Assembly (NCBI RefSeq): GCF_000275845.1 | Contig: NW_006766890.1 | Coordinates: forward strand, 623,042-687,041 | DNA length: 64,000 nt | Reading direction: 5' to 3' | DNA from: Dichomitus squalens LYAD-421 SS1 | Taxonomy: Eukaryota > Basidiomycota > Agaricomycetes > Polyporales > Polyporaceae | Shown here: piece after piece, positions 11,413-22,605 of the stretch | Layout of the letters: each line of letters begins with the position of its first letter | How positions within the stretch are numbered: the first letter of the stretch is position 1 | The notes under the pieces: model-generated | The model's input: the letters and a program-made list of their open reading frames with translations, nothing else | What the model was told of the DNA's origin: nothing | Databases searched by the model: none | Program-made: the position numbers and the translations under genes

Positions 11413-14400
11413 CTAGGCCATGATGGCCTGAGGAAGATTTTCAGCGCGCTTCCACAACTCAACCTGCTGTAGGATCTCCGAGACGATATCAACAACCTCA
11501 GCACGCGCCTGCACTTGCGAAGGGTCGTCGCGGACACTCTCCCACAGAACGGCAATGCTGACTTCGACCTATAAAACGAAGCAAGAGCCATCAGCACATG
11601 CTCCGTCGTCTTCTGTGTTCTAGCGTGTGCGCACCTTCATCGCGAGCTCCCTGAGAGCCTCATTGAGCGCGGCGCCAACGGCCTCCGCGGCCTTCGAGAG
11701 ACGGGTCATGATGACGTCCGCTGCGTCCGTAAAGATGCGGTCCTTGATCCCGGCGATAAAGTCGTGGAATACAGCCTAGACAGTACTCATCAGCATAGAA
11801 GCCAAAGAAGGGTCCACAGGGATTGTATACTTTCTGGCGGGCCACGCTGCCCCTTCCGCGCTCCTCCATCGCACGGTCGTACCCGTCGACGAGCTGGTCG
11901 CGAATATGCGGGGCAAGGCATCGACTGACCTCCTTCTGCTCAGTTGTCATCGTCTCGTTCACGACGTCGAGGGTCTTGCGCAAGGCGAGGTGGGCCTCTT
12001 CCATGCACAGCTCGCCTTGACCCTTAGCACGGTCCTTGAGGCCAGGCGCGGCGGAGGCCTCGACATCCGCGATGAGCTTCGCAATGACCTCCGTCGTCGC
12101 CTTCTCGAAGGATGCGAAGAGGTCTGCCTCGAAGACCTTGGACCAGGAGCTCGCGATTTGACGCGTGAAGGGGTTGGAGAGGTCTACGTTGAGATCGGAG
12201 CGCCAAGAGCCATGCCGGCGGAGTGCTGTAGACAGTATTCCTCAGTACCAAAGCTGCAGATCAATGAACCTGGAAACGCACTAGCACGATAAGTTGCCCA
12301 ATGCATACTGGCAGCAAACTCATCGGACGTCTCCACCGCCGCGGCCGCAGCCTAGTCATAATATTCAGATCACGATATCTCAGAAACACGCGTCGTGCAT
12401 TGTACTCACGTTCGTAGCGCCGATCTTGCATCTCTCCTCCAGGCCATCCTTAAAGCGCTCTTGGAGTTCTTCCACGCAGTTCTCGACGACCTTCTCGAAC
12501 TCCTGCAACGACGTCACTAGGCATGAGCACTCCGCTTCGCCAGTATCGCGGCCCAAAACGGACCTTGATGAGTCGCGGCGTCACACCGATGGGCTCGCCG
12601 TTCCGGTCGACCTTCGTCTGCTTGAGAGTGTACAGGTTCATGTCTTGCATGAGGTGCCTGTAGTCGTCCGAGCTTGCCATCAGGTCGTCGTCGTAATAAG
12701 GGTCCTCGTCCTCCGGGTCGAGCATGTCCGACTCCCACTGCTCCTTCATCGCCAGACGGTCCGCCTCGGTGACCTCGCCGACGCCCTGCAGGAACACGCG
12801 CACGGTCTTTGCGAACGTCGTCAAGTGGTTGAGGAAGTTGCGCGCGGCTCGCGAGCGCGAGGACACGGTCAGCTGGTGGCACCATTGCTGGAGGGCAGGG
12901 ACGCCAGTGTCTTCGGGCCTCGTGAAGCAAGTGGGATCACCGTCACCCTTGACTTGACCTAGCATCGCGAATCGTTCGCCGGGGATCCGAGTGTGGGAAG
13001 GAAGAGACACGCACCTTTGATACGGACGTAGTCGCGGGCAGAGCAGGTGAAGACCGGGAGGTCGATGGACTCATAGTCTGTACTCGGTTCAGTCAAAAGT
13101 CGAGGCGGGCAGCGTGATGAGACAGACATACCTCGGATGTTCACCGTCGGGTCGAAGTCGTCCGGATTCTTCTGCTCCTGCTCCGCATCTACGCGTGCTG
13201 TCAGCGACGTCCTCGGATTCCGTCTCTAACGAACTCACCATCAAGGTCCTTCAAGCCGGTACGGAAGTCCTCCTTCAGGACATCACGCGAGAACTGACCC
13301 AGCACACCTCAGCACAACACGCCCCGTCAACGAGCAAGGACGCGAACGCACCTCCGACCGCTTCAGCGAGCAAAACGCGTTCTTCCTCCGCTGCGCTTCG
13401 TTCTGGCGCTTCTTCAGCGTCGCAAGCATGTCCACCGCGTCCTTGCGCTGCTGGCGGAACTCGGACAGCTGCACGCGCCCTTCCTTGATCGCCTCCTTGA
13501 CCTGCTCGATCTTCGCCTTCAGGCTCTCGACGGTGACCTCTTCCTCGTTGTCCTTGTCCTCGTCCATGCCCTTCTCCGATCCCGAGTCGGAGTCAGAGTC
13601 GGAATCCGACTCGTCGCTCTCGCCCCCCTTCTCCTTGTCCATCTCCTCGTCGTCGTCCTCGGAGAAGTTCAGCTCGTCCTCGACCATGAAGTCGTCCTCA
13701 TCATCGACCGCCATCGGCTCGCTCGCCGGACTCGCCTTGTGCTTCTTGGCGGGGCGCTCCGACTTCTTGCCGCGCTTGCGCTTCTTGCTCTTAGACCCTT
13801 CGCCGTCGTCCTCCGTCTCGGATTCAGACTCAGACTCTTCCTCCTCGTCCGAGTCGGAGCCAGAGCCGGCCTTGTCCTTCTTCGCCTTGCCCTTCTTGGC
13901 GGTGAGGAGGGGCTCGAACGGCTCGCCCCTCTCGAGCGCGTGGAGGTGGTCCTGGTACTCTTGGAGGAACGCGCGAGACTGCTTGAGCTGCGCGTCGACG
14001 TCTGCGCGACGTACACGTCAGGTGTTGCGCGGCAGGCTTTGACGCATGCACGACCCACCTTTCGCGGCGTTCTCGGCATCGGTCTTCTTTACCTTCCATT
14101 CCTCGATGTCCCTTTTGCAGGTGTCGATCTCCTCCTCGGTCGCCTCTAGCTCTGGGTCGTCCTCGAGGTTCAGGGCGCGGATGACCTCGGAGCAAGAGAT
14201 ATCATCGCACTTGGTTGCTGCAGGATTCGGGAGTCAGCAATGCGCCCCAGCAAAATGAGAATAACAAATGACTAACCGATGAATGTGATAGCGTTGGCGT
14301 CATAGCTGAACATATCTTATTGAGCCTCGGTCACCAGAGGCCATCACCTAATATGCACTTACTTGCCGTCTAGACAAAGCCGGCGAGTTCAGAGGGAGTG

Positions 14401-16202
14401 CAAATGCATGAGCAGTAGACAACACCTACCCATCATGAGCTGCATCTTGAACGCGTCGCCCATCAGGTCTACCCGAACAGTTCAGCGCCTCTCCCGACCC
14501 AACTACGACCAAGACACCCACCTCTCGCAGTCTTGTCGTCCACCGCGCGCGTGATCGGCGCGAGGATCCACACGCAGTCGCACTTCTTCATGTAGTCCTT
14601 CGCGATGTTGTTCCGCGCCGCGTTCGCGTCCGCGACGCCGGGCAGGTCGACGAGGATCGCCCCAGTGGAAAGCGCCTTCGCGCTGCACCACACGCGCACC
14701 TGGCGGATTAGCGGCCAGTACGCGGGTTCGTCCTTGTCTTTCTTCTTGTCCTTGTCCTTGTCCTTCTTCTTGTCCTTCTTGTCCCCGCGCTTCTGGTCCT
14801 TCGAGTCGATGTACTTGCCGATCTCCTTCGCGAACGTGCGCGAGTCGGGCGCGCAGATCTGCTTGGTTGTCCCCAGGAGCCTCGCGATCTCTGCGAGGGA
14901 GCATGCCATCAGTCCTGGGGAACTTGAACAAAAGTGGCGCGGGGCTCACTCTGGTCTCTCGCGATGATCTGGTCGACGCTCATCCTGATGAGCTGCTCCT
15001 GGGTGATGTTCGGGTACACGGCGTGGACCTTTGACCACGCGATGCCCGCGTCGCTGCGCAGGTCGGTGCTCCGCTTGAGGTTGCCGTCCTCGTCGACGAG
15101 GTCGTCGAGCAAGACCTTGAGCTCGTCTCTCCACTCCTGCTCAGTCAAGAACGAGACGGCGCCGTCGATGGTCTTCTTCTTGTGATACGCAATCTCGGTC
15201 ACCACGGCGGTGCATGCTGCGAGGGGCGTTGACGTCACTTAGTACAGGAGCCTCGTGTATCATGGCGGCAAGCAGCACTTACCACGCATCCCGCTTGTCG
15301 GGACAATGTTATCTATATATGTTCGTACGTGAAGAGCTGAGCGTCTAAACTTTAACTCAAGTCAATCATTCTGACGCACCATCCAAGATCGCGTTCAAAA
15401 TGGATGATTTTCCGGCGCCAGTAGCTGCGGAAAGTCAATGACACGCATACACGCAGATCCGACCGGTACTCACCACCGCAGACCGCAATCATAGTACTAG
15501 GTGTTCCCTGGCTCAGCAAGCTGTCGTGCCGTCGCCGTCAGCGGATTCCCTCGCGTCTGTCAAAACACGCAGGCATACTTTTCAATCTCGGCGGCCCAGA
15601 CATCGTGGCGCAATTTGCTCCCCAGGTCCACATTCTTGATGCTCGCCTTGAGCGCCCTCACCATGCCCAGGCCTTCCTTGAGCGCGTCTTCGGGTGCGTA
15701 GTGGATGTCTTCAGCTCTCTCGTACACATTGTAGTAGCTCTTAGATGGTGGTTGCAGGACCTTCTTCTCGTCCTGCTCCGCGTGCGGATCGGATTTTACC
15801 GCCTGTCCCTCAGCAGGCTTCACCACGAACAGATACCGAGGGATGCACACACGACGCGTCAAAACCGTCAAACACGCGTCCGACAGCATTTCAAATCACA
15901 AGTTCAACTCACGAGGCGCGTCGCGTCGATAGGTTCGGGCTTGACGACAGGCTTGACGTCCGCAGACGTCTGCGAGGCCTGCCACGAGCCCGAGGGTGCG
16001 AGGGGCGCGATGCGTTGTTCTTCAGGCTCTGGTTTGATGTAGATCCCGGTCTGCGGGAACAAAGGGGAGGCGGGGATAAGGTAAGCGACATACAAAGCAG
16101 AGAAGCCAGCGGTTTCGGAGATTAGCGCGTCAACGAGCGCGGTGGGAACGTGGCTGTAGCCAGAACACTCACCTGCGGGCCGGTGTTTTCCTTGCGGCTC
16201 AT
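11413..16202 (-). CDS. SLIP-GC-like nuclear large GTPase, copy B
   Basis: Paralogue of copy A in the same orientation. It starts MSRKENTGPQ (ATG at 16200-16202) and ends ENLPQAIMA. Order: two IKPEP/VKPEP motifs; P-loop GATGAGKSSILNAILD (about 15375-15425); SGMR and ACTAVVTEI; a Lys/Asp insert KKDKKKDKDKDKKKDKDE (about 14720-14790); G3 DLPGVADANAAR; G4 TKCDD (about 14205); a bipartite basic stretch KKRKRGKK...PAKKHK (about 13745-13800); a long Asp/Ser/Glu tract (13560-13690); a coiled coil; FTCSARDYVRIK; and a helical C-terminal region. All GTP-binding boxes are intact. The basic stretches fit a nuclear protein. The substrate and pathway are unknown. The Lys/Asp insert and the long acidic tract are absent from copy A. 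Confidence 0.8.
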
Positions 16203-16551
16203 GATGATGCCTACGAAGGAGTGGAAGGAAGGAAGGTGGTGGTCAGTGTCACCGTCGAGTTCAACAGTCTGCGTCGGGTGCAGGGGGACAGGGGGAGCGG
16301 GCAGCGGGGGTGGGAATCTTGTCGCCGCGTCGGGTGACGCGACTCCTACTTTAGTGTCGTGACCGCTTGGGCTCGTCACAAGCACCCACAAACAACGCGC
16401 TTGGTCACAGCGTGACAAAGCAGCGTGACTTTACCGGCCAAGCGCGACCACCGCTTTAATTGCAGGCTCACGCTTCACGCCATCCCGCGAGTTCAGTGAA
16501 AGCACTCGGAGCAAGCCACAGCGGATAACAACCACAGCTTTACCAAATCGC
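16203..16551. other. Promoter region of GTPase copy B
   Basis: This 349-bp gap separates two genes on the minus strand. It contains the leader and promoter of copy B and the 3' end of the next gene. I see no recognisable element. Confidence 0.5.
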
Positions 16552-19446
16552 CTAAAACCTCTGTGGACGCCAATGTCCCCGCAAACTCCTCACCACGTCC
16601 TCTTCCACCGCAGACACCCCCGGCCTCCTCAGACTCCCAGCATGTTCCGTGACACCAATCTCCGACGCCACGCCCATCAGCAAAGCGCGACCCTGCGAGA
16701 ACCGTTGCAACGACCCCAGCACGGAATGTTCTTGATCCACATCTGACTCCTCCAGATCTTCTTCCATTTCAGGCCCATTTGACTCGTCGTCCACAGCCAC
16801 ATCATCCGCTACTCGGAAGTCGGCGCCCAAGCCCACGGCAGCGGGCCCAGGGTCGGCCGACCGAACATCGGGCTCGCCAAACTCGGGAAAGCGGCCTTCG
16901 CCAAATCCGTAGGCCCGTACCGCGTCATTGATGGCGGGCTCCCAAGGCTCCTCCTCCGAGGTGACCACACCGTCGTCCGCGTAACAGAGAACTTCGTCAG
17001 AGAACTTGACCCTCTGGCGTCGTCGATAGGGTATGTCGTACAGCTCCTCGTCCACACCATCCCATGAGGCTCCCGGTGCCGACTCGCAATATTGGTTGGC
17101 GTCCTCTTCCAGGTAGTCGACCTCACAGGGCTCGGTGTCACCTGCTTGTAGCTCCATATCGTCACCACCGAAGACATCGGGCGTCTCGCCCGTAGCAAGC
17201 CCAGCACCGGCTACCAGAAAATAGTCGTCGCCAATTGCCTCGAGAGGATCTGTCGGCCAAGATGCATTTGGCAGGAACGTATGGGTCGGACCATCTTCAG
17301 CAAGTAAGCCTAGGAATTCTGCGGTCCAGTCGCGTGGAGGGCTGCCTGCAGGTTGTCTAACATTTGCCGCTTCTACCGCGTCCCTCGTGGATCCCACGAG
17401 CGATGAATTCGTCTTCCAAGGCTCCGGAGAAGCACAGGCAGGGTGCACGTCGTGGTGAGACAAGCGAGGTGGAGCCATGACAGGACTATGGATTCCAGAC
17501 CATCTCCCCTGCGATAACGCCGGGGAAGGGGGGCACGAGAGAGGGCGCGCATTCACGGAAGGCGCGGACCTCGAGGGGAAGACAGAGGTTCCAGAGGGCA
17601 AGTGTTCGGCTTCGCCTTGGCAGGTGTCCGATGGGACAACGTCCCAAGTAGGACGGACCATTCGGTTTTCGACGGTGTCCTCAGGACCAACGCAAGATCC
17701 CTCAGGACGCGAAGAGGAATGTACGGTGGAAACGCTTTGCACGTCGCGACAAGCAGAGGACTTATCGGCTCCATGCACCTCTTCCGCTTCGATCGGCTGG
17801 CCAAAGAACCGAGAAAAGGTCGGGCCTCGAAAAGCGACCTGGGAGGCCGAGTGCGAAGGGTCGATCGTTGAAACGCCGTCCGACATGTGGTCGTCCTCAG
17901 CAGGTAGCTCGGAGTCTCGTGTCCGCGTTGCGTTGGCTTCTCCTGGCCTGTTCTCCGGAACAGCCCACCTAGAGCCGAACGCACGTGTGTCCATGAGCAC
18001 AGTTCCGGCGACCTTCGTCCCACTTTCTGACGGCGCTGATTCTTGGTCAGAACGCGAGCTAGCAGCCAACTGGCCATCCTCAAGTTCGATGTCCCAGACT
18101 GGGGATTTTGCCCTCTCAGTCTTGCGCTTCTTCGCAGGTCGAACTTGGTCTTGCGAAGCTCCTTCGGCTTGGTCAGGAGAGGGTTCATCGAAGCTAGGAG
18201 ACCTGGGACGCTTAGACTCGTCGGTCTTGTCTTTCGATGTCTTCGTCTTGCGCCGCGGAAGCTTCGGAGATGGCGGGGCATCCTCTGGCTCGACGTCTGG
18301 GGTTTCGTCAGAATCGCTGGAGTGACTCCCCTCTGAGGCGGCTTTCCGGCTATTGACTTTGGTCTTGTTCAGGAAGAAGTTCTCTGAGAACATCCGCGCT
18401 TTGCTCTGCGGCTCTGTACCCCAACTGAGTTACAACCAAATGCTTGGAACGGCAACGCTTACTAATTGTCATCTTCGCTTTCTTCACCGCCGTCTTTGCG
18501 GACGCCTTGCCTTTGTTGAAGACACCGACGGCGGGATCAAGCTGGATGGAATACATATATAGTCAGTGACATTCCAGCGGAGCGGGGAGGCGAACCCGAC
18601 CGTCAGTCGGTTCTTCCCGACGTTTGTGGCAGAAAAACCGTGCATCAATGCGAGCCCAGCAGGTATGTTAACCCCCTTTCCCTTCTTCCCTTTCTGCTTC
18701 TGCTTCTTCTTTGCGTGGGTGTCTCCCTCTCCATTGTCGGTGGAGCTGTCGCTGAGCGGTGGGGGAGGTTTAGGGTTCACTATCGCCTTCTTGGCGCGCC
18801 TGCGTTCTCGTCGCTCGGCGAGTCCTTTGATCGTTCTTCAGATTGAATATCTTCCCAACGCATGATCACAAGGGCGAGACTCACGATTACGATGCTCGTC
18901 CTCGCTGGCAATGTCTCGTGCACCCCCTGCAGGCGACTTGAGCGGAGCCGCGTTCTCCTTGTGCTTGCCTCCATTAGAAGCCTTTGTCTTCGGGGAGGAC
19001 TTGGACGCCTGAGGGCGTTGAGTCTCTTTCAAACCGGAGGTGCTTCGACCGTCTTTGTTCTTGGGACGAGGACTTGCAGCCTTCTTCGCGACTTCTCCCA
19101 TGAGTGATGGCCCGCTTTCCTCGCGGGCATGCTGCTTGCGTTTGATGTTCTCGGTTCTAGTATCGGCCTGTCTCCTGATGGCGCGCGGCTTCAGCATCGG
19201 TGTGCCGAACCCGCTCTCCAACTCGATGTCCCTAGCAGGCTTCTTCGGCGAAGTAGTCACCGCTTTGGCTGACCAGGACGCGGCCATCGACTTGCCTTCC
19301 CTTGCATAGCTGGTAAGATGGCTTTGCTGTGACCGGATGTAGGAGCGGAGGAAGTGATCCTTGTCAAGCTTAGAGGCATCGAGTTTGCGAAGGTTGGGGG
19401 AGCTGAGGACGGGCAGACGAGCGTCGTGGACAGAAAGTGAGGTCAT
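16552..19446 (-). CDS. Large low-complexity protein of unknown function, probably nuclear
   Basis: Multi-exon gene starting MTSLSVHDARLPVLSS (ATG at 19444-19446) and ending RGHWRPQRF. The N-terminal exon is basic and carries ESGFGTPMLKPRAIRRQ and a KEN motif in KHKENAAP. A middle exon has PPPLSDSSTD, a Lys/Gln-rich basic tract and LALMHGFSATNVGKNRLTV. The last exon (over 600 codons of continuous frame) begins near MFSENFFLNKTKV and is rich in Ser, Glu, Asp and Pro. Its end looks more ordered, with RRRQRVKFSDEVL and LQRFSQGRALLMGVA. There is no signal peptide, membrane segment or enzyme motif. The composition suggests a disordered nuclear protein; that is inference only. Confidence 0.65.
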
Positions 19447-19794
19447 TTTAAGGCCTTTCGACGCACGCGTCTGTACTGGGTGGTCGGAGTAGGTCGTCAG
19501 CTAGCTAGCGAGGGTTATAGAGTCGGAATCTAATACAACGCTTCGATGTTTGGTTTCCCTGTCATACAAGAAACCGAACAAGGCGTTTTGCCCGATTCGT
19601 CGGTGTCCGGGATTCAAACGCGACGTGTGACGTCATGAAACACAGCACCACAAGGATTCTTCTCAAACTGAGTGCAGCCATGCCATTGCGTCTACGAACA
19701 TTCAAGTACGCATAGTGGGTGGTCGAGCAAGGGTTGATTTAAGTGGGAGCCAGAAGGGTCAACGATGCATCCAGCCCAAAACACCCTCAGGCTC
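19447..19794. other. Promoter region of the low-complexity gene
   Basis: The gap lies between two minus-strand genes. I see no gene. A GGATTCAAAC segment near 19609 resembles a tRNA B box in reverse, but no cloverleaf forms around it. Confidence 0.5.
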
Positions 19795-22150
19795 TCAGGC
19801 AGTGTACTCGAAGAACGGGTTTCTATGTATACTGTGAATCCCAAGTCACTCAGGATAAGAAGGTCATACTCACTGCTTGTCCGTCATGTCCACGAAAGCA
19901 GCCCTCTCCCGCTCGCGTTTCATGTCCTCGTCAGTCCAGCCGTTGCGCTGCTTCAACTCCTCCAACGTCCGTCTCTTCTTCTTGTTCATCCACAGGTTCA
20001 CCCAGCGTATCACGAAACAGAGTCCCAGTTGCGCTGTCAGGAGCACGAGTATCGATATCTTCCCGGGCAAGTACCGAGGAGCATCCTTTGGGAGGAACGT
20101 CTCCGTGCCGACGATGTTCGCAACGCAGAATGCAGCGAGCGTCATTGCGTTCACCGTGACTTTCTTGGTGTGTCCCGAGGTATTCGAAGCGTTGTATGCG
20201 TAGATAATCGCGAGAGAGGACCCGTATGTTCCGATTATCCAGGAGGCTGCAGACACTATGTCAACAAAGGCACACGAACCGTCAACTACATCAACCTACC
20301 GAAGAGTATCGCGCCTTTTTGCGCGGAGCTATCCAAACCAACTAGCATCCCCGCGCCAGCTAGAGTCGGTATCAACGACCAGACAATTGGCAACATGCGC
20401 TCGCCCTCCGTGACAGTCATTCCTTTAGCACTGGTATCGCAACCAATAACAGCCAGTGGACTCACCGCTCTGTCAGAATACCATCCACAGATGATTGCAC
20501 TAGCGATGCCAATCGCTCCTCCGGGAGTTGAGAGGATCAGCGTTTGTTTCGTCCTGAAAGAGCCTGAGTCATCAGTGTGAATGCGAGCTTTCGTGACAGA
20601 CCTAGACTTACGTATATCCGAATCCCTATAGGTGCATAGATCGTGAATAGATGTATTCCTGGATACACAGAATCCCAACACACCTTAATGATGATGTTGG
20701 TGACTATGGAGAAACAGGTCAGGCAGGTGTGTAATGACCCTACGCCGAAGGAACTCACAATTTGCCAAGCCTCCATTAGGGATATTCGCTGCAAATCTCG
20801 GGTTAGTCAGAACGCATTCCTCCGAGGTAAGGGCCATACTCAGCAGGGTGGCTAGGACAATCAGCCAAGTCCTGATATCAAGCAATGCCTCGACGACCTG
20901 CTCTTTCTTGAGGCGCTTGTTCTCCGTGCCGCCCTGCTGGTCACGGATCCGCTCGATAGCTGCGATCCGCTCCTCCTTGCTCAACATGACAGCGTTTGCC
21001 GGGGAGTCCGGCATGAAGAGGAGAACTGCTATTCCCACGGAGATAGCTAAGGCTCCGAGCAGAAGATAAATGATCTTCCATGGGGCGAAGCCACGGTCTG
21101 GGATGAAGGAGACACCCTGCACGAATTCGACATCAGTGAGAGCGAATGTGAAGTTTGATTACACACGTATGCTAGGAAACCACCGATGATCCCTGCACAC
21201 CCGTTCTGCGGCTGCGATCAGGACATATCGACGATACACAAGAATTGACAAGCATACAGCCATGTAGAACCATCCAATCCTGATTCCCTAGAAATGTGTC
21301 AGAACTGCTACCAATTCCAGCGTTCTCAGAACATTACATACCTGTTCGTTCTTCTTGTAGAACATGGAGATGATGAGGATCAAGATGGGGGCCACGCAGC
21401 TCTCCAGCATTCCTAGACATGCGGTCAGCGCTGTGGGCTATACGATAGCCTTGGGATCTATGGACGTACCCAGGAGGAGCCGCAGCGCAAAGAACCCCCC
21501 GAATGAGGTTGGGAGGACGTGCAGCATCATGATCGCACCCCATGCCACGATGTTAGCTCCGAGATACTTCCCCAGTCGGAGCCGTTGTGCGATGTACATG
21601 GAAGGAAAGACCCATATCAGGAAACCTGAAGCATGGTTCCGTTGACTGAAAATTGAGACTGCGGCGGGAACGAGTTTACTTACCAATATAGAACGAAAGC
21701 GCGACAAGGTTATATCCTTGTCCAGTAACCGGGAAACCCATGATGCTAAGTAGGGATAACCATCGGAATCATGGGACGTCTTGAGCGTGCCGGGTACCCA
21801 CCTAGCGTAACTCAACGCCGTCTTGTCCCTAAGCAGCGGTGTTAGTTGTCGACCTGGAACCCTTGCTTGGCTAAGGACTCACATGTACTGGGTGAAGTAA
21901 ACAGCTATGCATAGCGGGGGGATGACGAAGTCCTTTTTGGCGAATGTCAATGGTGAGCAGGACCTCGGGATCCGGGGACACTCACGAGCTTCCTACGCAA
22001 TTTCGAGTAGTATTCCTCAGAGAACACCGCCGAACTCTCCAACCCTACGAGCCGCAGCGCTTCGTCCTTGTCCCCTAAGTCGACGTCGGACTCCGCATCC
22101 GTTACGGTCACCGCATGAAGAGCCTTCTCGTCCTTGACTTCGTGGTCCAT
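19795..22150 (-). CDS. MFS permease of the Dal5/Thi73 anion:cation symporter type, copy 1
   Basis: About 500 residues in many exons, predicted to cross the plasma membrane 12 times. The start MDHEVKDEKALHAV (22148-22150) precedes a cytosolic N-terminus. Family features include YMDKTALSYASIMGF in the first loop, LLGMLESCVAPILI-type helix 4, PWKIIYLLLGALAI, the central loop MLSKEERIAAIERIRDQQGG, and GFGYT/IRKTQTLILSTPGG. The protein ends RAAFVDMTDKQ then NPFFEYTA, the last eight residues lying in a 28-nt exon (19795-19822) after a 51-bp intron. Relatives import allantoate, nicotinate, thiamine or similar organic anions. The substrate cannot be read from the sequence. A close paralogue follows upstream on the same strand. 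Confidence 0.85.
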
Positions 22151-22605
22151 GATGAGCGCTATCGCTGAAAAAGTGGGAGATGACCGCACCAGCTCCTCCC
22201 GACTCAAGTGAAACTCTATAAGAGGCGTCTGCACATACCTCATGACCATAGATGAGGCCCACTTAGCAGCGCTTAAGACTAATCTTGGATCAATAGCCAA
22301 AATGATCCGCGTGTGAGGCTTGAGAGAACTCACAGACTGATATGGCCTTGATGATAACGAGAAGCTGTCTGCGGCACTGCTTAGAGGCCGGGCGTTGGTT
22401 CTTCGGCATCTGTGAAAGCGTCCTTCCGCTGCCTCGCGTGCAAAAGAACGGGCCGCTTCCGTGTCACGCAAATTGTATCTCCAATCATGGGTTCGGTAAT
22501 AGGTCAGACACAACAGGGTGCCAGGCATCATCGGACGCATGGGAGTCGACGAACTATAAGAGTGCCAAAGCAACTTCTTCGCCGCATATCTATTTCGCTA
22601 TCATA

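Noticed and set aside
13428..14042. Ser-rich plus-strand frame
   Set aside because: Complement of the Asp/Glu/Ser tract of GTPase copy B; the poly-Ser run reflects that repeat.
17477..18325. 282-codon plus-strand frame
   Set aside because: It lies antisense to the long coding exon of the low-complexity gene. Its composition mirrors the complement of Ser/Glu-rich codons and it has no family resemblance.
19600..19630. Possible tRNA B box in reverse orientation
   Set aside because: GGATTCAAAC resembles a B box, but the flanking bases cannot form a T-stem and no A box or acceptor stem is found.
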